From contig NZ_JAJATZ010000005.1 in NCBI RefSeq assembly GCF_020531945.1, positions 172,645-236,644 of the forward strand: DNA of 64,000 nt. The letters run 5' to 3'. The DNA comes from Loktanella gaetbuli (lineage in GTDB: Bacteria; Pseudomonadota; Alphaproteobacteria; Rhodobacterales; Rhodobacteraceae). Under the pieces are notes generated by a model. It was not told where the DNA came from. It was given only the letters and a program-made list of their open reading frames with translations, and did not search any database. Within the stretch, counting starts at the first letter, position 1. Each line of letters starts with the position of its first letter. The position numbers and the translations under genes were made by a program. Shown piece by piece: positions 9,127 to 17,204 of this stretch.

Positions 9127-9470
9127 TCCGGCAGGGCGACTGAAACCGTATCCGTGGACCAGCCGTCGACCGCGCATTTCGTGCGGATAAAGACCACTGA
9201 CAAATTCGTGGGAACGGCGACATTGCCAAGTGACCGGGTAAAGGGCTGTTCGTTGACGTGAGGGTGCAACAACGCTCGGGTGCCGAGGATTGTGCCATCC
9301 GCATCCTCGACCCGCCAACCGTCGGCATAGTGATCCCAGCCCGTATCGGGATGGGACAGGGTCACATCGAAACGCCAGGCGGGTCCGTCACGTGCGACCT
9401 GCGCTGCGGTGACGACAGGGGCGTCGGCCAGCGCGGGAGTCGCGAGGCCAAGGATCAAAAGCGTGAACAT
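9123..9470 (-). CDS. Small secreted or periplasmic protein of unknown function
   Basis: 115 residues if started at ATG 9470; a TTG two codons earlier is possible, and neither has a convincing Shine-Dalgarno. The N terminus MFTLLILGLATPALADAP reads as a signal peptide with an ALA-type cleavage site. The mature part (WRFDVTLSHPDTGWDHYADGW, EDADGTILGTRALLHPHVNE) is recognisable to me as a conserved roseobacter hypothetical without a named function. Its stop codon overlaps that of the upstream convergent gene in a shared CTAG. Confidence 0.7.
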   Translation of the reverse strand: MFTLLILGLATPALADAPVVTAAQVARDGPAWRFDVTLSHPDTGWDHYADGWRVEDADGTILGTRALLHPHVNEQPFTRSLGNVAVPTNLSVVFIRTKCAVDGWSTDTVSVALPD

Positions 9471-9580
9471 GCGCAAAGGGGCGGTCCTGTGTCGGGGCGG
9501 TTGGCCGCAGGTTAGATGATGCAGGCGCGCTTGTCATGGACGTGCGTCGTGCCTTAGGGTTTATCCAAGAGGAGATCATC

Positions 9581-11014
9581 ATGCACATGCCTACACCCGA
9601 CGCCAAGATTATGGCGCTGAAGGCTGCGCTTGCCGCGCGCCTGCGCGCCATTTTGCCTGCCGACGCCGTGATCGACGATCTGGCGGAGACCCGCGCCTAT
9701 GAATGCGACGGGCTGTCAGCCTACAAATGCCCGCCGATGCTTGCGGTGTTGCCGGCCACCACGGCAGAGGTTTCGGACGTGCTGCGTATCTGTCACGAGA
9801 TGGACGTGCCCGTGGTGCCGCGCGGGTCCGGCACATCGCTGGCCGGTGGTGCCATGCCGACGGCGGATTCGGTTGTGCTGGGCGTGGCGCGGCTGAACGC
9901 AGTACTGGAAACCGATTATGCCGACCGGATCATCCGCGTGCAGTCGGGCCGCACGAACCTGAGCGTCACCGGCGCTGTCGCGGAAGACGGATTTTTCTAC
10001 GCGCCAGACCCCAGCAGCCAGCTGGCCTGCGCGATTGCGGGCAACGTGGCGATGAATTCCGGCGGGGCGCATTGCCTGAAATACGGGGTGACGACCAACA
10101 ACCTGCTGGGCGTGACGCTGGTGTTGATGGACGGCACCGTCGTGGAACTGGGCGGCGGGCATCTTGATGCGGGCGGACTGGATCTGCTGGGGGTCATCTG
10201 CGGATCCGAGGGCCAGCTGGGTGTCGTGACCGAGGCAACCCTCCGCATTCTGGCCAAGCCGGAGGGCGCGCGCCCCGTGCTGATCGGATTTGACAGCAAC
10301 GCCGTCGCGGGGGCCTGCGTGTCCGACATCATCAAGGCGGGCGTGCTTCCCGTCGCGATCGAATTCATGGACCGCCCCTGCATCGTCGCCTGCGAGGCCT
10401 TTGCCAAAGCAGGCTATCCCGATTGCGAGGCATTGCTGATCGTCGAGGTCGAAGGATCGGACGCCGAGATCGACCATCAGCTGGGGCTGATCAGTGCGAT
10501 CGCCCAGCGCCATAACCCGGTCGAGGTGCGCGAGGCCCGCGATGCGGACGAGGCCGCCCGCATCTGGCTGGGGCGCAAATCCGCGTTCGGCGCGATGGGG
10601 CAGATCAACGACTACATGTGCCTGGACGGGACGATTCCGGTCACGGAACTGCCGCGCGTGCTGGACCGGATCGGCGCACTGTCGCAAGAATACGGGCTGG
10701 ACGTCGCCAACGTGTTCCACGCCGGTGATGGCAATATGCATCCGTTGATCCTGTATGACGCCAATACCCCCGGCCAGCTGGAACTGTGCGAGGCACTGGG
10801 TGCCGCGATCCTGAAACTCTGTGTCGAGGTCGGCGGCTGTCTGACCGGAGAGCACGGCGTCGGCATCGAGAAACGCGACCTGATGGGGGTGCAGTTCGCC
10901 CCCGCCGACCTGACGGCACAGATGGCCGTGAAGGACGTGTTTGACCCCAAGTGGCTGTTGAACGCGGCCAAGGTTTTTCCCCTTGATGCGAGTGCCACGC
11001 ACCGGGCGGCCTGA
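9581..11014 (+). CDS. glcD: Glycolate oxidase FAD-linked subunit GlcD
   Basis: A protein of about 477 residues. The start at 9581 is favoured by AGAGGAG at 9569-9575; an in-frame ATG at 9536 would add 15 residues without a ribosome site. The FAD-binding type 4 fold shows in VPVVPRGSGTSLAGGAMP, followed by ADRIIRVQSGRTNLSVT and CAIAGNVAMNSGGAHCLKYG. The C-terminal FAD-linked oxidase domain carries VFHAGDGNMHPLILYD and GGCLTGEHGVGIEKR. Known role: with GlcE and GlcF it oxidises glycolate to glyoxylate and passes electrons to the quinone pool. A possible promoter TTGTCA-N17-TTAGGG sits at 9531-9559. No glcC regulator is in the window. Confidence 0.93.
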   Translation: MHMPTPDAKIMALKAALAARLRAILPADAVIDDLAETRAYECDGLSAYKCPPMLAVLPATTAEVSDVLRICHEMDVPVVPRGSGTSLAGGAMPTADSVVLGVARLNAVLETDYADRIIRVQSGRTNLSVTGAVAEDGFFYAPDPSSQLACAIAGNVAMNSGGAHCLKYGVTTNNLLGVTLVLMDGTVVELGGGHLDAGGLDLLGVICGSEGQLGVVTEATLRILAKPEGARPVLIGFDSNAVAGACVSDIIKAGVLPVAIEFMDRPCIVACEAFAKAGYPDCEALLIVEVEGSDAEIDHQLGLISAIAQRHNPVEVREARDADEAARIWLGRKSAFGAMGQINDYMCLDGTIPVTELPRVLDRIGALSQEYGLDVANVFHAGDGNMHPLILYDANTPGQLELCEALGAAILKLCVEVGGCLTGEHGVGIEKRDLMGVQFAPADLTAQMAVKDVFDPKWLLNAAKVFPLDASATHRAA

Positions 11015-11020
11015 GGGCCA

Positions 11021-11070
11021 CCTTGGAGGCGCTGCCTCCAAACCTCCGGGATATTTCTGACCAGAAGAAG
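11021..11070 (+). repeat. Recurring GATATTT intergenic element, copy 3
   Basis: A hairpin (TTGGAGGC at 11023-11030 pairing with 11034-11041) is followed by GGGATATTTCTGACC and AGAAGAAG. It fills the 60-nt gap between glcD and glcE, ending 4 nt before the glcE ATG, so it lies inside the operon and its AGAAG end may serve as the ribosome binding site. Confidence 0.75.
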
Positions 11071-11074
11071 ACCT

Positions 11075-12160
11075 ATGACCCTGCAAACCGAAGATGATGT
11101 TGCTGATTTTGTGCGGGCTGCGAAAGGGCCGGTGGCCGTGCGCGGTGGTGGAACGCGCGCGCAGGGCGGGGTCGATGAGACACTGCCTGTCGCGGGACTG
11201 TCGGGGATAACGCTGTATGAACCCGGTGCGCTGACGCTGGTGGCCAAGGCCGGCACACCGATGACCGAGATCGAGACAGCCCTTGCGGCAGAGCGGCAAC
11301 AACTGGCGTTCGAGCCGATGGATCATCGTACATTGCTGGGGACTGCGGGCGTGCCAACCATTGGCGGTGTGGTGGCGACCAATGCGTCGGGTCCACGCCG
11401 GATACAGGTAGGCGCGTGCCGCGATCATCTGCTGGGCGTGCGGTTTGTCGATGGGTCCGGCACCGTGGTGAAAAACGGCGGTCGCGTGATGAAGAACGTC
11501 ACGGGCTATGATCTGGTCAAGCTGCTGGCGGGCAGCCACGGCACGTTGGGCGTGCTGACCGAAGTGTCGCTGAAGGTGTTGCCACTGCCTGAACGGGTCG
11601 CGACACTGACCAAGGTGGTGCCTGATGCGGCGGCGGCTGTCAGGATCCTGTCGGATGCGCTGGGATCGCCCTATGATGTCACGGGTGCCGCCGCTGCGCA
11701 GGACGGTGACGGGTTTCGCGTCCATGTAAGGGTCGAAGGATTTGATGACAGCGTCGGTTATCGCGCGGCGCAGTTGCGCGATTTGCTGCATCTTGATGAC
11801 GGTGCCGATCCTTGGGCGGATTTGCGCGACGTGACCGCCTTGGGCGATTGTCCCTTTGTCGTGCGCGTGTCGGTGCGACCATTGCAAGCGGCAGGGTTGC
11901 TGTCACGGATGGATGGCGTGGACAGGGTGCAACTGGACTGGAGCGGTGGTCTGATCTGGCTGGGCGGTGCGCAGGCGGCGCTGTTGGCACAGGCGCAGGC
12001 GATCTGCGCCGACATCGGCGGCCATGCGACAGGGATCAAGGGCGACTTTGGCCCCCTGCCCCGGTTCCAGCCGCAACCTGCACCGCTGGCGGCGATCAGC
12101 GCGGGCCTGCGGGCCAAATTCGATCCACGCGGAATCCTCAACCCCGGAGTGATGGGCTGA
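11075..12160 (+). CDS. glcE: Glycolate oxidase subunit GlcE
   Basis: 361 residues, FAD-binding type 4 protein that resembles the N-terminal half of GlcD: GPVAVRGGGTRAQGG, ALTLVAKAGTPMTEIE, TIGGVVATNASGPRRIQVGA, HLLGVRFVDGSG and GYDLVKLLAGSHGTLGVLTE. It ends KFDPRGILNPGVMG, the usual end of the family. In GlcDEF it is the second flavin-type subunit needed for activity. The stop overlaps the glcF start (TGATG at 12158-12162), so glcE and glcF are translationally coupled. Confidence 0.93.
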   Translation: MTLQTEDDVADFVRAAKGPVAVRGGGTRAQGGVDETLPVAGLSGITLYEPGALTLVAKAGTPMTEIETALAAERQQLAFEPMDHRTLLGTAGVPTIGGVVATNASGPRRIQVGACRDHLLGVRFVDGSGTVVKNGGRVMKNVTGYDLVKLLAGSHGTLGVLTEVSLKVLPLPERVATLTKVVPDAAAAVRILSDALGSPYDVTGAAAAQDGDGFRVHVRVEGFDDSVGYRAAQLRDLLHLDDGADPWADLRDVTALGDCPFVVRVSVRPLQAAGLLSRMDGVDRVQLDWSGGLIWLGGAQAALLAQAQAICADIGGHATGIKGDFGPLPRFQPQPAPLAAISAGLRAKFDPRGILNPGVMG

Positions 12161-13545
12161 TGCAGACGACCTTTACCCCCACGCAGCTGACTGATCCGGC
12201 CACGGCGCGGTCCAACCAGATCTTGCGCGCCTGCGTGCACTGCGGGTTTTGCACTGCGACCTGTCCGACCTATCAGGTGCTGGGGGATGAACTGGATAGC
12301 CCGCGCGGGCGCATCTACCTGATCAAGGACATGCTGGAAAACGAACGTGTCCCCGATGCCACGACTGTCAAGCACATCGACCGCTGCCTGTCGTGCCTTG
12401 CCTGCATGACCACCTGTCCATCGGGCGTGCACTACATGCATCTGGTCGATCATGCGCGCGCCTATATCAATGCCAACTACAAACGCCCATTGTCGGACCG
12501 CGCGTTGCGCTGGGTCCTTGCGCGGGTGCTGCCCTATCCGGGGCGTTTCCGACTGGCGCTGCTGGGGGCCAAGATCGCGCGGCCCTTTGCGCGGTTCATG
12601 CCTGATCCGCGTCTGCGCGCGATGTTGCGGATGGCCCCTGACGTGATCCCGCCTGTCAGCCGCAACGACGATCCGCAGACCTTTGCCGTGGCGGAACCCC
12701 GAATGCGTGTCGCCTTGATGACAGGCTGTGCCCAACGGGCACTGAACACCGATATCAATGACGCGACGATCCGGCTGCTGACGCGGCTGGGGGCCGAGGT
12801 GGTGATCGCCGACGGTCAGGGCTGTTGCGGGGCGCTGACGCATCACATGGGCAAAGAGGATGAATCCCACGCCTCTGCTGCGCGCAATATCCGCGCCTGG
12901 ACCGCATTGGGTGATCTGGATGCAATCGTCGTGAACACCTCTGGTTGCGGGACCACGGTCAAGGATTACGGGCATATGTTCCGCAATGATGCGCTGGCAG
13001 AGGATGCGGCGCGCGTCTCGGCGCTGGCGCGCGACGTAAGCGAGGTATTGCTGGACCTGCTGCCCGCCGACAGCCCGCATCTGGACCTGAACGTGGCCAA
13101 GGGCGCGATCGCGGGAACCGATGCGGCACGTCTGCCTGCACAGTCCACCGCCACCGGGACCGGGCTGCGCGTCGCCTATCACGCGGCCTGTTCCCTGCAA
13201 CACGGCCAGCAGATCAAGGCGGCCCCCAAGACACTGCTGAAACGTGCAGGCTTCACCGTGCTGGAACCCGCCGACAGTCACCTGTGCTGTGGATCGGCGG
13301 GGACCTATAACCTGATGCAGCCCGAGATCGCGGGGCAACTCAAGCAGCGCAAGGTCGCCACCCTGTCGGCATTGCAGCCCGATATCGTGGCGGCGGGCAA
13401 CATCGGCTGCATGATGCAGATCGGGACGGCGGCGGGTGCGCCCATCGTGCACACGGTCGAACTGCTGGACTGGGCGACCGGCGGGCCACAGCCGCCCGCG
13501 CTTTTGCGGGACCCGGCCACGCCGGTGGTGCCAAAGCTGCGCTGA
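12160..13545 (+). CDS. glcF: Glycolate oxidase iron-sulfur subunit GlcF
   Basis: 461 residues from the ATG that overlaps glcE. Two 4Fe-4S motifs are complete: C25-C28-C31-C35 (CVHCGFCTATCP) and C76-C79-C82-C86 (CLSCLACMTTCP). Two CCG domains follow, with GCAQRALNTDINDATIR, GQGCCGALTHHMGKE and HAACSLQHGQQI plus HLCCGSAGTYNLMQP. It relays electrons from the flavin subunits to the membrane. It is the last gene of the glc operon; no clear terminator was seen in the 61 nt before the next gene. Confidence 0.95.
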   Translation: MQTTFTPTQLTDPATARSNQILRACVHCGFCTATCPTYQVLGDELDSPRGRIYLIKDMLENERVPDATTVKHIDRCLSCLACMTTCPSGVHYMHLVDHARAYINANYKRPLSDRALRWVLARVLPYPGRFRLALLGAKIARPFARFMPDPRLRAMLRMAPDVIPPVSRNDDPQTFAVAEPRMRVALMTGCAQRALNTDINDATIRLLTRLGAEVVIADGQGCCGALTHHMGKEDESHASAARNIRAWTALGDLDAIVVNTSGCGTTVKDYGHMFRNDALAEDAARVSALARDVSEVLLDLLPADSPHLDLNVAKGAIAGTDAARLPAQSTATGTGLRVAYHAACSLQHGQQIKAAPKTLLKRAGFTVLEPADSHLCCGSAGTYNLMQPEIAGQLKQRKVATLSALQPDIVAAGNIGCMMQIGTAAGAPIVHTVELLDWATGGPQPPALLRDPATPVVPKLR

Positions 13546-13606
13546 TCTGGTCATAGTGTCGCCATGCGCGGGTGCCACGATTCCCGGCAACCGAAAGGAC
13601 CGACCG

Positions 13607-14407
13607 TTGCGCTTGACCCTGCCCCTGATCCTGTCCCTGCTGGCATCACCGCTGTCTGCGCAGGATACTAGCCTGATGGCGCTGGAAACATCCGACACCG
13701 GACGCGGTTGGGAGGCGGTCGGCCGGCTGGACGTGGATCGCGGCGGTTTCTGCACGGCCTCGTTGATCGAGGAAAAGCTGATCCTGACAGCGGCGCATTG
13801 TCTGTATGACAGCGACGGCAGCCCGATTGCCGCAGAGCGTTTCACCTTTTTGGCAGGCTTGCGCGATGGACGGGCCGAAGCGACGCGCGGCGTTTTGCGC
13901 GTCACCCCTCACCCCGACTACGTTCACCGATCCGAACGGCCGCAGAATGATGCGGTCGCGGTCGATATTGCCGTGCTGGAACTGGACCGTCCGATCCGGC
14001 AAGGGCGCGTGACGCCGTTCACGCTGGCCACCGAACCGCAGACAGGCGCGCAGGTCGGCGTGGTATCCTATGCCAACGGTCGCGCCAATGTGCCCAGCCT
14101 GCAAGAGGTCTGCGAGGTTCTGGACCGCCAAGGCGGGATCGTGGTGATGACCTGTTCCGCCGATTTCGGGGCCAGCGGATCGCCAGTGTTCTGGATGAAC
14201 GGTGGCACGCCCCGCATCGTATCCGTCATCTCGGCCAAGGGGCGTTCCGGCGCGCGCGACGTTTCACTGGGCACGTCGCTGGCGGACCCGCTTGCGCGTC
14301 TGTTGGACGCGCATGCGCGCGGGGTCGGTGCGCTGCCCGTGCCGGTCGCACGCACCATCGGTGTCGGCACCCGCGACGGCACGGGTGCGAAATTCGTCCG
14401 TCCCTGA
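13607..14407 (+). CDS. Secreted trypsin-like serine protease
   Basis: No ATG gives a sensible N terminus; a TTG at 13607 behind GAAAGGAC yields LRLTLPLILSLLASPLSAQD, a clean signal peptide, and a 266-residue protein. The chymotrypsin-fold triad is visible: His64 in LTAAHC, Asp120 in VAVDIAVLEL and Ser190 in GASGSP. The usual GDSGGP is altered to GASGSP, but the nucleophile is kept. It is probably a periplasmic or extracellular endopeptidase. A longer in-frame start at 13436 lies inside glcF and was rejected. Substrate unknown. Confidence 0.85.
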   Translation: MRLTLPLILSLLASPLSAQDTSLMALETSDTGRGWEAVGRLDVDRGGFCTASLIEEKLILTAAHCLYDSDGSPIAAERFTFLAGLRDGRAEATRGVLRVTPHPDYVHRSERPQNDAVAVDIAVLELDRPIRQGRVTPFTLATEPQTGAQVGVVSYANGRANVPSLQEVCEVLDRQGGIVVMTCSADFGASGSPVFWMNGGTPRIVSVISAKGRSGARDVSLGTSLADPLARLLDAHARGVGALPVPVARTIGVGTRDGTGAKFVRP

Positions 14408-14430
14408 GGACCGTTTCGACAGCCCGCACT

Positions 14431-14461
14431 CTTGAACGCGGGGCATCTGTTTCCCAAATGT
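14431..14461 (+). promoter_or_regulatory. Candidate heat-shock (RpoH/sigma-32) promoter of the hsp20 gene
   Basis: CTTGAA at 14431-14436 is followed after 16 nt by CCCAAATGT (14453-14461). This resembles the sigma-32 consensus CTTGAA-N13-17-CCCCATNT and sits about 100 nt upstream of an Hsp20 gene, the expected target. It overlaps no coding sequence. Pattern match by eye only. Confidence 0.5.
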
Positions 14462-14562
14462 GATGCACCACGATGCCTATCAGGGTCGTGGCACAAACCA
14501 ATGGCCGGGCCCGCACGGGGCGGCCAGACATCGTTATCGCTTGCACAAAAGGATGACCTGAC

Positions 14563-15030
14563 ATGCGAAATTTCGACCTTACCCCCCTGTATCGCGCGAC
14601 CGTCGGCTTTGACCAGATCGCGGAACTGATGGATCGGGCGCTTGCCTCTGACGTGGGCAGTCAGACCTATCCCCCCTACAATATCGAAAAGACCGACGAC
14701 GACGCGTGGCGCATTTCCATCGCGGTTGCCGGATTTTCGGACCGCGACCTGTCGATCGAGGTCAACGATCGCAATCTGGTCGTGACCGGCCGCAAGGCTG
14801 ATGACGACAAGTCGCGCAAATATCTGCACCGGGGCATTGCAACCCGCGCTTTTGATCGCCGATTTCATCTGGCCGACCATGTCCGTGTGACGGGTGCCAG
14901 CCATGTGGATGGCATGCTGCACATCGATCTGGTGCGTGAAGTGCCAGAGGCGCTGAAGCCGCGCCGCATTGCAATTGAGACAACCGCCCCGCGCGATGCT
15001 GACGTGCTGGATGCAAAATCGGTCAATTAA
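14563..15030 (+). CDS. Hsp20 family small heat-shock protein
   Basis: 155 residues with an alpha-crystallin domain at about 35-140: YPPYNIEKTDDDAWRISIAV, GFSDRDLSIEVNDRNLVVTG, FDRRFHLADHVRV and GMLHIDLVREVPE. The N terminus (MRNFDLTPLYRATVGFDQI) matches IbpA-type proteins of proteobacteria. Known role: ATP-independent holdase binding unfolding proteins. AGGA precedes the ATG by about 9 nt. A strong intrinsic terminator follows, making it monocistronic, with a sigma-32-like promoter upstream. Confidence 0.93.
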   Translation: MRNFDLTPLYRATVGFDQIAELMDRALASDVGSQTYPPYNIEKTDDDAWRISIAVAGFSDRDLSIEVNDRNLVVTGRKADDDKSRKYLHRGIATRAFDRRFHLADHVRVTGASHVDGMLHIDLVREVPEALKPRRIAIETTAPRDADVLDAKSVN

Positions 15031-15050
15031 TCACTGACCGTGGATGAGGA

Positions 15051-15079
15051 AAGGCGGGCCATTGCGGCCCGCCTTTTTT
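15051..15079 (+). terminator. Intrinsic terminator of hsp20
   Basis: A 10-bp perfect stem (15051-15060 with 15066-15075), ATTGC loop, then a run of T to 15079, starting 20 nt after the hsp20 stop. Confidence 0.9.
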
Positions 15080-15098
15080 GTGTCTCGACTTGCCCGTC

Positions 15099-15578
15099 TT
15101 AGAACGTCAGATCGGCCTGATAGCCTTGGTCGGGTTCTGCGCCCGTGACGTTCGCCTTGCCGATCTCGTAAAAGAATTTGAGCGGATTTGTTGTGCTGAA
15201 CCAGCAACCTGCGATCGTTGGGGTCAGGCAGAGCAGACGCACATCTTCGTCTTCCTTGCCGTCTTCGAACCATGCGGCGGCTACGAATGACCAGAGCTCG
15301 TCCAGAATGGCGGCGTCCTGAACCTGCTCCAGCTTGCCCTCGATATTGGCATACAGGCCGGATTTCGCATCGGCGATCACGAAACGGGCGGGCTGGTTTG
15401 CACTGGTCGTATTTTTCACCAACTCTTCGCCAGCGGCAGCGATGAACCAGATCTTGCCGTCGCGATCCTTGCGCAGTGTCGGGGACATGGGCACCAGTTT
15501 ACCGTTTTCTGTCAGGCCCAGCATGCCGGCCTGCACATCATCGACCCGGTCCCAAAAGTCTGCTTTTGCGTCACTCAT
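15099..15578 (-). CDS. Pyridoxamine 5'-phosphate oxidase-like, general stress protein 26 family
   Basis: 159 residues from ATG 15578, which has AAGGAG six nt upstream (a GTG one codon earlier is too close to it). The split-barrel flavin-binding family is recognisable in PMSPTLRKDRDGKIWFIAA, TSANQPARFVIADAKSGLYA, IEGKLEQVQD and IAGCWFSTTNPLKFFYEIGKA. Members bind FMN, FAD or F420 and are mostly uncharacterised stress proteins; this is not the vitamin B6 biosynthetic PdxH. It is transcribed towards hsp20. Confidence 0.82.
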   Translation of the reverse strand: MSDAKADFWDRVDDVQAGMLGLTENGKLVPMSPTLRKDRDGKIWFIAAAGEELVKNTTSANQPARFVIADAKSGLYANIEGKLEQVQDAAILDELWSFVAAAWFEDGKEDEDVRLLCLTPTIAGCWFSTTNPLKFFYEIGKANVTGAEPDQGYQADLTF

Positions 15579-15616
15579 CACGATCTCCTTGCGTATGAAA
15601 TTCAGTGACGAAACGC

Positions 15617-15649
15617 GTGGGCGGCAACGGTAGTTCCGCCGCCGCCCAC
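15617..15649 (-). terminator. Probable terminator of the antiporter gene
   Basis: Perfect 9-bp inverted repeat (15617-15625 with 15641-15649) 7 nt beyond the stop of the minus-strand antiporter gene, followed on that strand by GCGTTTCG. The T run is short, so termination is likely but imperfect. Confidence 0.5.
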
Positions 15650-15656
15650 ATATCGA

Positions 15657-17147
15657 TCAGGACGTCAGCGCGTGGCCGCTCATGTCCTTGACGTCTTCGT
15701 TCTGTTCCTTCCACGTCTGGCGTTCCTCATCCGTCGCCTTGGGTGAGAACAGCCCCGTCAGCGCGTAGAAGATGCCGATAATGGGTGCCATCCAGCAGGC
15801 AAAGGCGAGCGGGATATACAGCAGGTTTTGCATGTTGCCGTCCATGATACCCAAACCAAGCGCCGTGATGACAAATGCACCACCCGCATTCCAAGGGATC
15901 AGCGGCGACATCATCGTGCCACCCTCTTCGACCGCGCGCGACAGGTTCAGCGTCGAATAGCCGATCCCGCGATAGAGCGGCGCATACATCCGACCCGGCA
16001 GCGCGATGCTGATGTATGGGTCGCCCGCGACCACGTTCGTGGCAAAGCTGGTGGCGATGGCGCTGGTCTGCACGGCACCAAAGTTGCTGACGCGTTTGAC
16101 GATGGAATTGATGATCGATTCCAGACAGCCGGTGCGTTCCAGCGCACCGCCAAAGCCCAGCGCGATGAGGATCAGTGAAATCGTCCACATCATCGACTGA
16201 ATCCCGCCAGAGTTCAGCAGGCTATCAATGTCCGACACACCGGTATCGATAGAGAAACCTGACTGTGCGTAGGTAAAGACGTCATGAAGCCCCTCACCCT
16301 GCCAGAAAATGGCGACAAGACCGCCGGCCAGTACACCCGAAAACAGCGACGGCAGGGGCGGTTGTTTGGTCAGCGCCAGTCCGATGACGATCAGCGCGGG
16401 CAGCAGCGGCACGATGCCGATGCTGAATTCATTCTGGAGACCGCCGGTAATGGCATCGATCGCGTCAAAAGACGTCTGGCCATCGCCCATCAGCAGAAAT
16501 CCCGCCCCGATATAGATTACGAGTGCGATCAGCATCGCAGGCACGGTCGTGGGCAGCATGTTTTGGATATGATCAAAAACCGTGACCCCTGTCACGGCAG
16601 GTGCCAGGTTTGTCGTATCAGAGAGTGGAGAAATTTTGTCCCCGAAAAACGCGCCTGACACGACCGCCCCGGCCGTCCAATAGACAGGCACCTCGAACCC
16701 GGCACCGATGCCCATCAGTGCCAGACCGATGGTGCCGACAGTGCCCCAACTGGTGCCCAGCGATACAGAGACCACGGCACACAGGATCATCGCCGCAGCG
16801 AGGAAGATCGACGGGTTAAGGAGTGTCAGACCGTAATAAATCAACGTCGGCACCGTGCCCGACGCGATCCAGACACCAATGATCATGCCGACGATGATCA
16901 AGACGGCCACCGACGGCATAGAGACGTGAATGACGTGAAAAACGCCCTCGCGGATGTCCGGCCAGCCCTGTCCGCGCAACTTGCCCAAAAGGGCCGTGAT
17001 CGCGAGACCCAAAATGAGCGGAATATGCGGTGTAAAGTCGCCATAGTAGAACAGTTGCAAGGCCAGAAGGCCCAGTGTCAGGACAACGGGTAATAGCGCA
17101 AGCCCGAGGCTTGGCAGGTTTTTTTCGTCGCTTGCAGTCTCGCTCAT
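15657..17147 (-). CDS. nhaC: NhaC-type Na+/H+ antiporter
   Basis: 496 residues; ATG 17147 is preceded by GGAGG at a good distance, favouring it over an ATG five codons upstream. About eleven hydrophobic segments are visible. Family motifs are SLGTSWGTVGTIG, SGAFFGDKISPLSDTTNLA and SFATNVVAGDPYISIALPGRM, which match the NhaC/Na+:H+ antiporter signature with its conserved Asp and Asn residues. It should exchange cytoplasmic Na+ for external H+ in the inner membrane, which suits a marine bacterium. Specificity could also be for organic ions, as some members are malate/lactate exchangers. Confidence 0.85.
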   Translation of the reverse strand: MSETASDEKNLPSLGLALLPVVLTLGLLALQLFYYGDFTPHIPLILGLAITALLGKLRGQGWPDIREGVFHVIHVSMPSVAVLIIVGMIIGVWIASGTVPTLIYYGLTLLNPSIFLAAAMILCAVVSVSLGTSWGTVGTIGLALMGIGAGFEVPVYWTAGAVVSGAFFGDKISPLSDTTNLAPAVTGVTVFDHIQNMLPTTVPAMLIALVIYIGAGFLLMGDGQTSFDAIDAITGGLQNEFSIGIVPLLPALIVIGLALTKQPPLPSLFSGVLAGGLVAIFWQGEGLHDVFTYAQSGFSIDTGVSDIDSLLNSGGIQSMMWTISLILIALGFGGALERTGCLESIINSIVKRVSNFGAVQTSAIATSFATNVVAGDPYISIALPGRMYAPLYRGIGYSTLNLSRAVEEGGTMMSPLIPWNAGGAFVITALGLGIMDGNMQNLLYIPLAFACWMAPIIGIFYALTGLFSPKATDEERQTWKEQNEDVKDMSGHALTS

Positions 17148-17204
17148 CGCGGCCTCCGGCATTTGTGATCTTATTTGACCTAGTGCGCTGGCAAATTAGT
17201 CCAG

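Noticed and set aside
9716..13905. Very long open frames on the minus strand opposite glcD, glcE and glcF (over 700 codons each)
   Set aside because: They mirror real genes in GC-rich DNA, have arginine/histidine-rich translations without any family motif, and lack ribosome sites.
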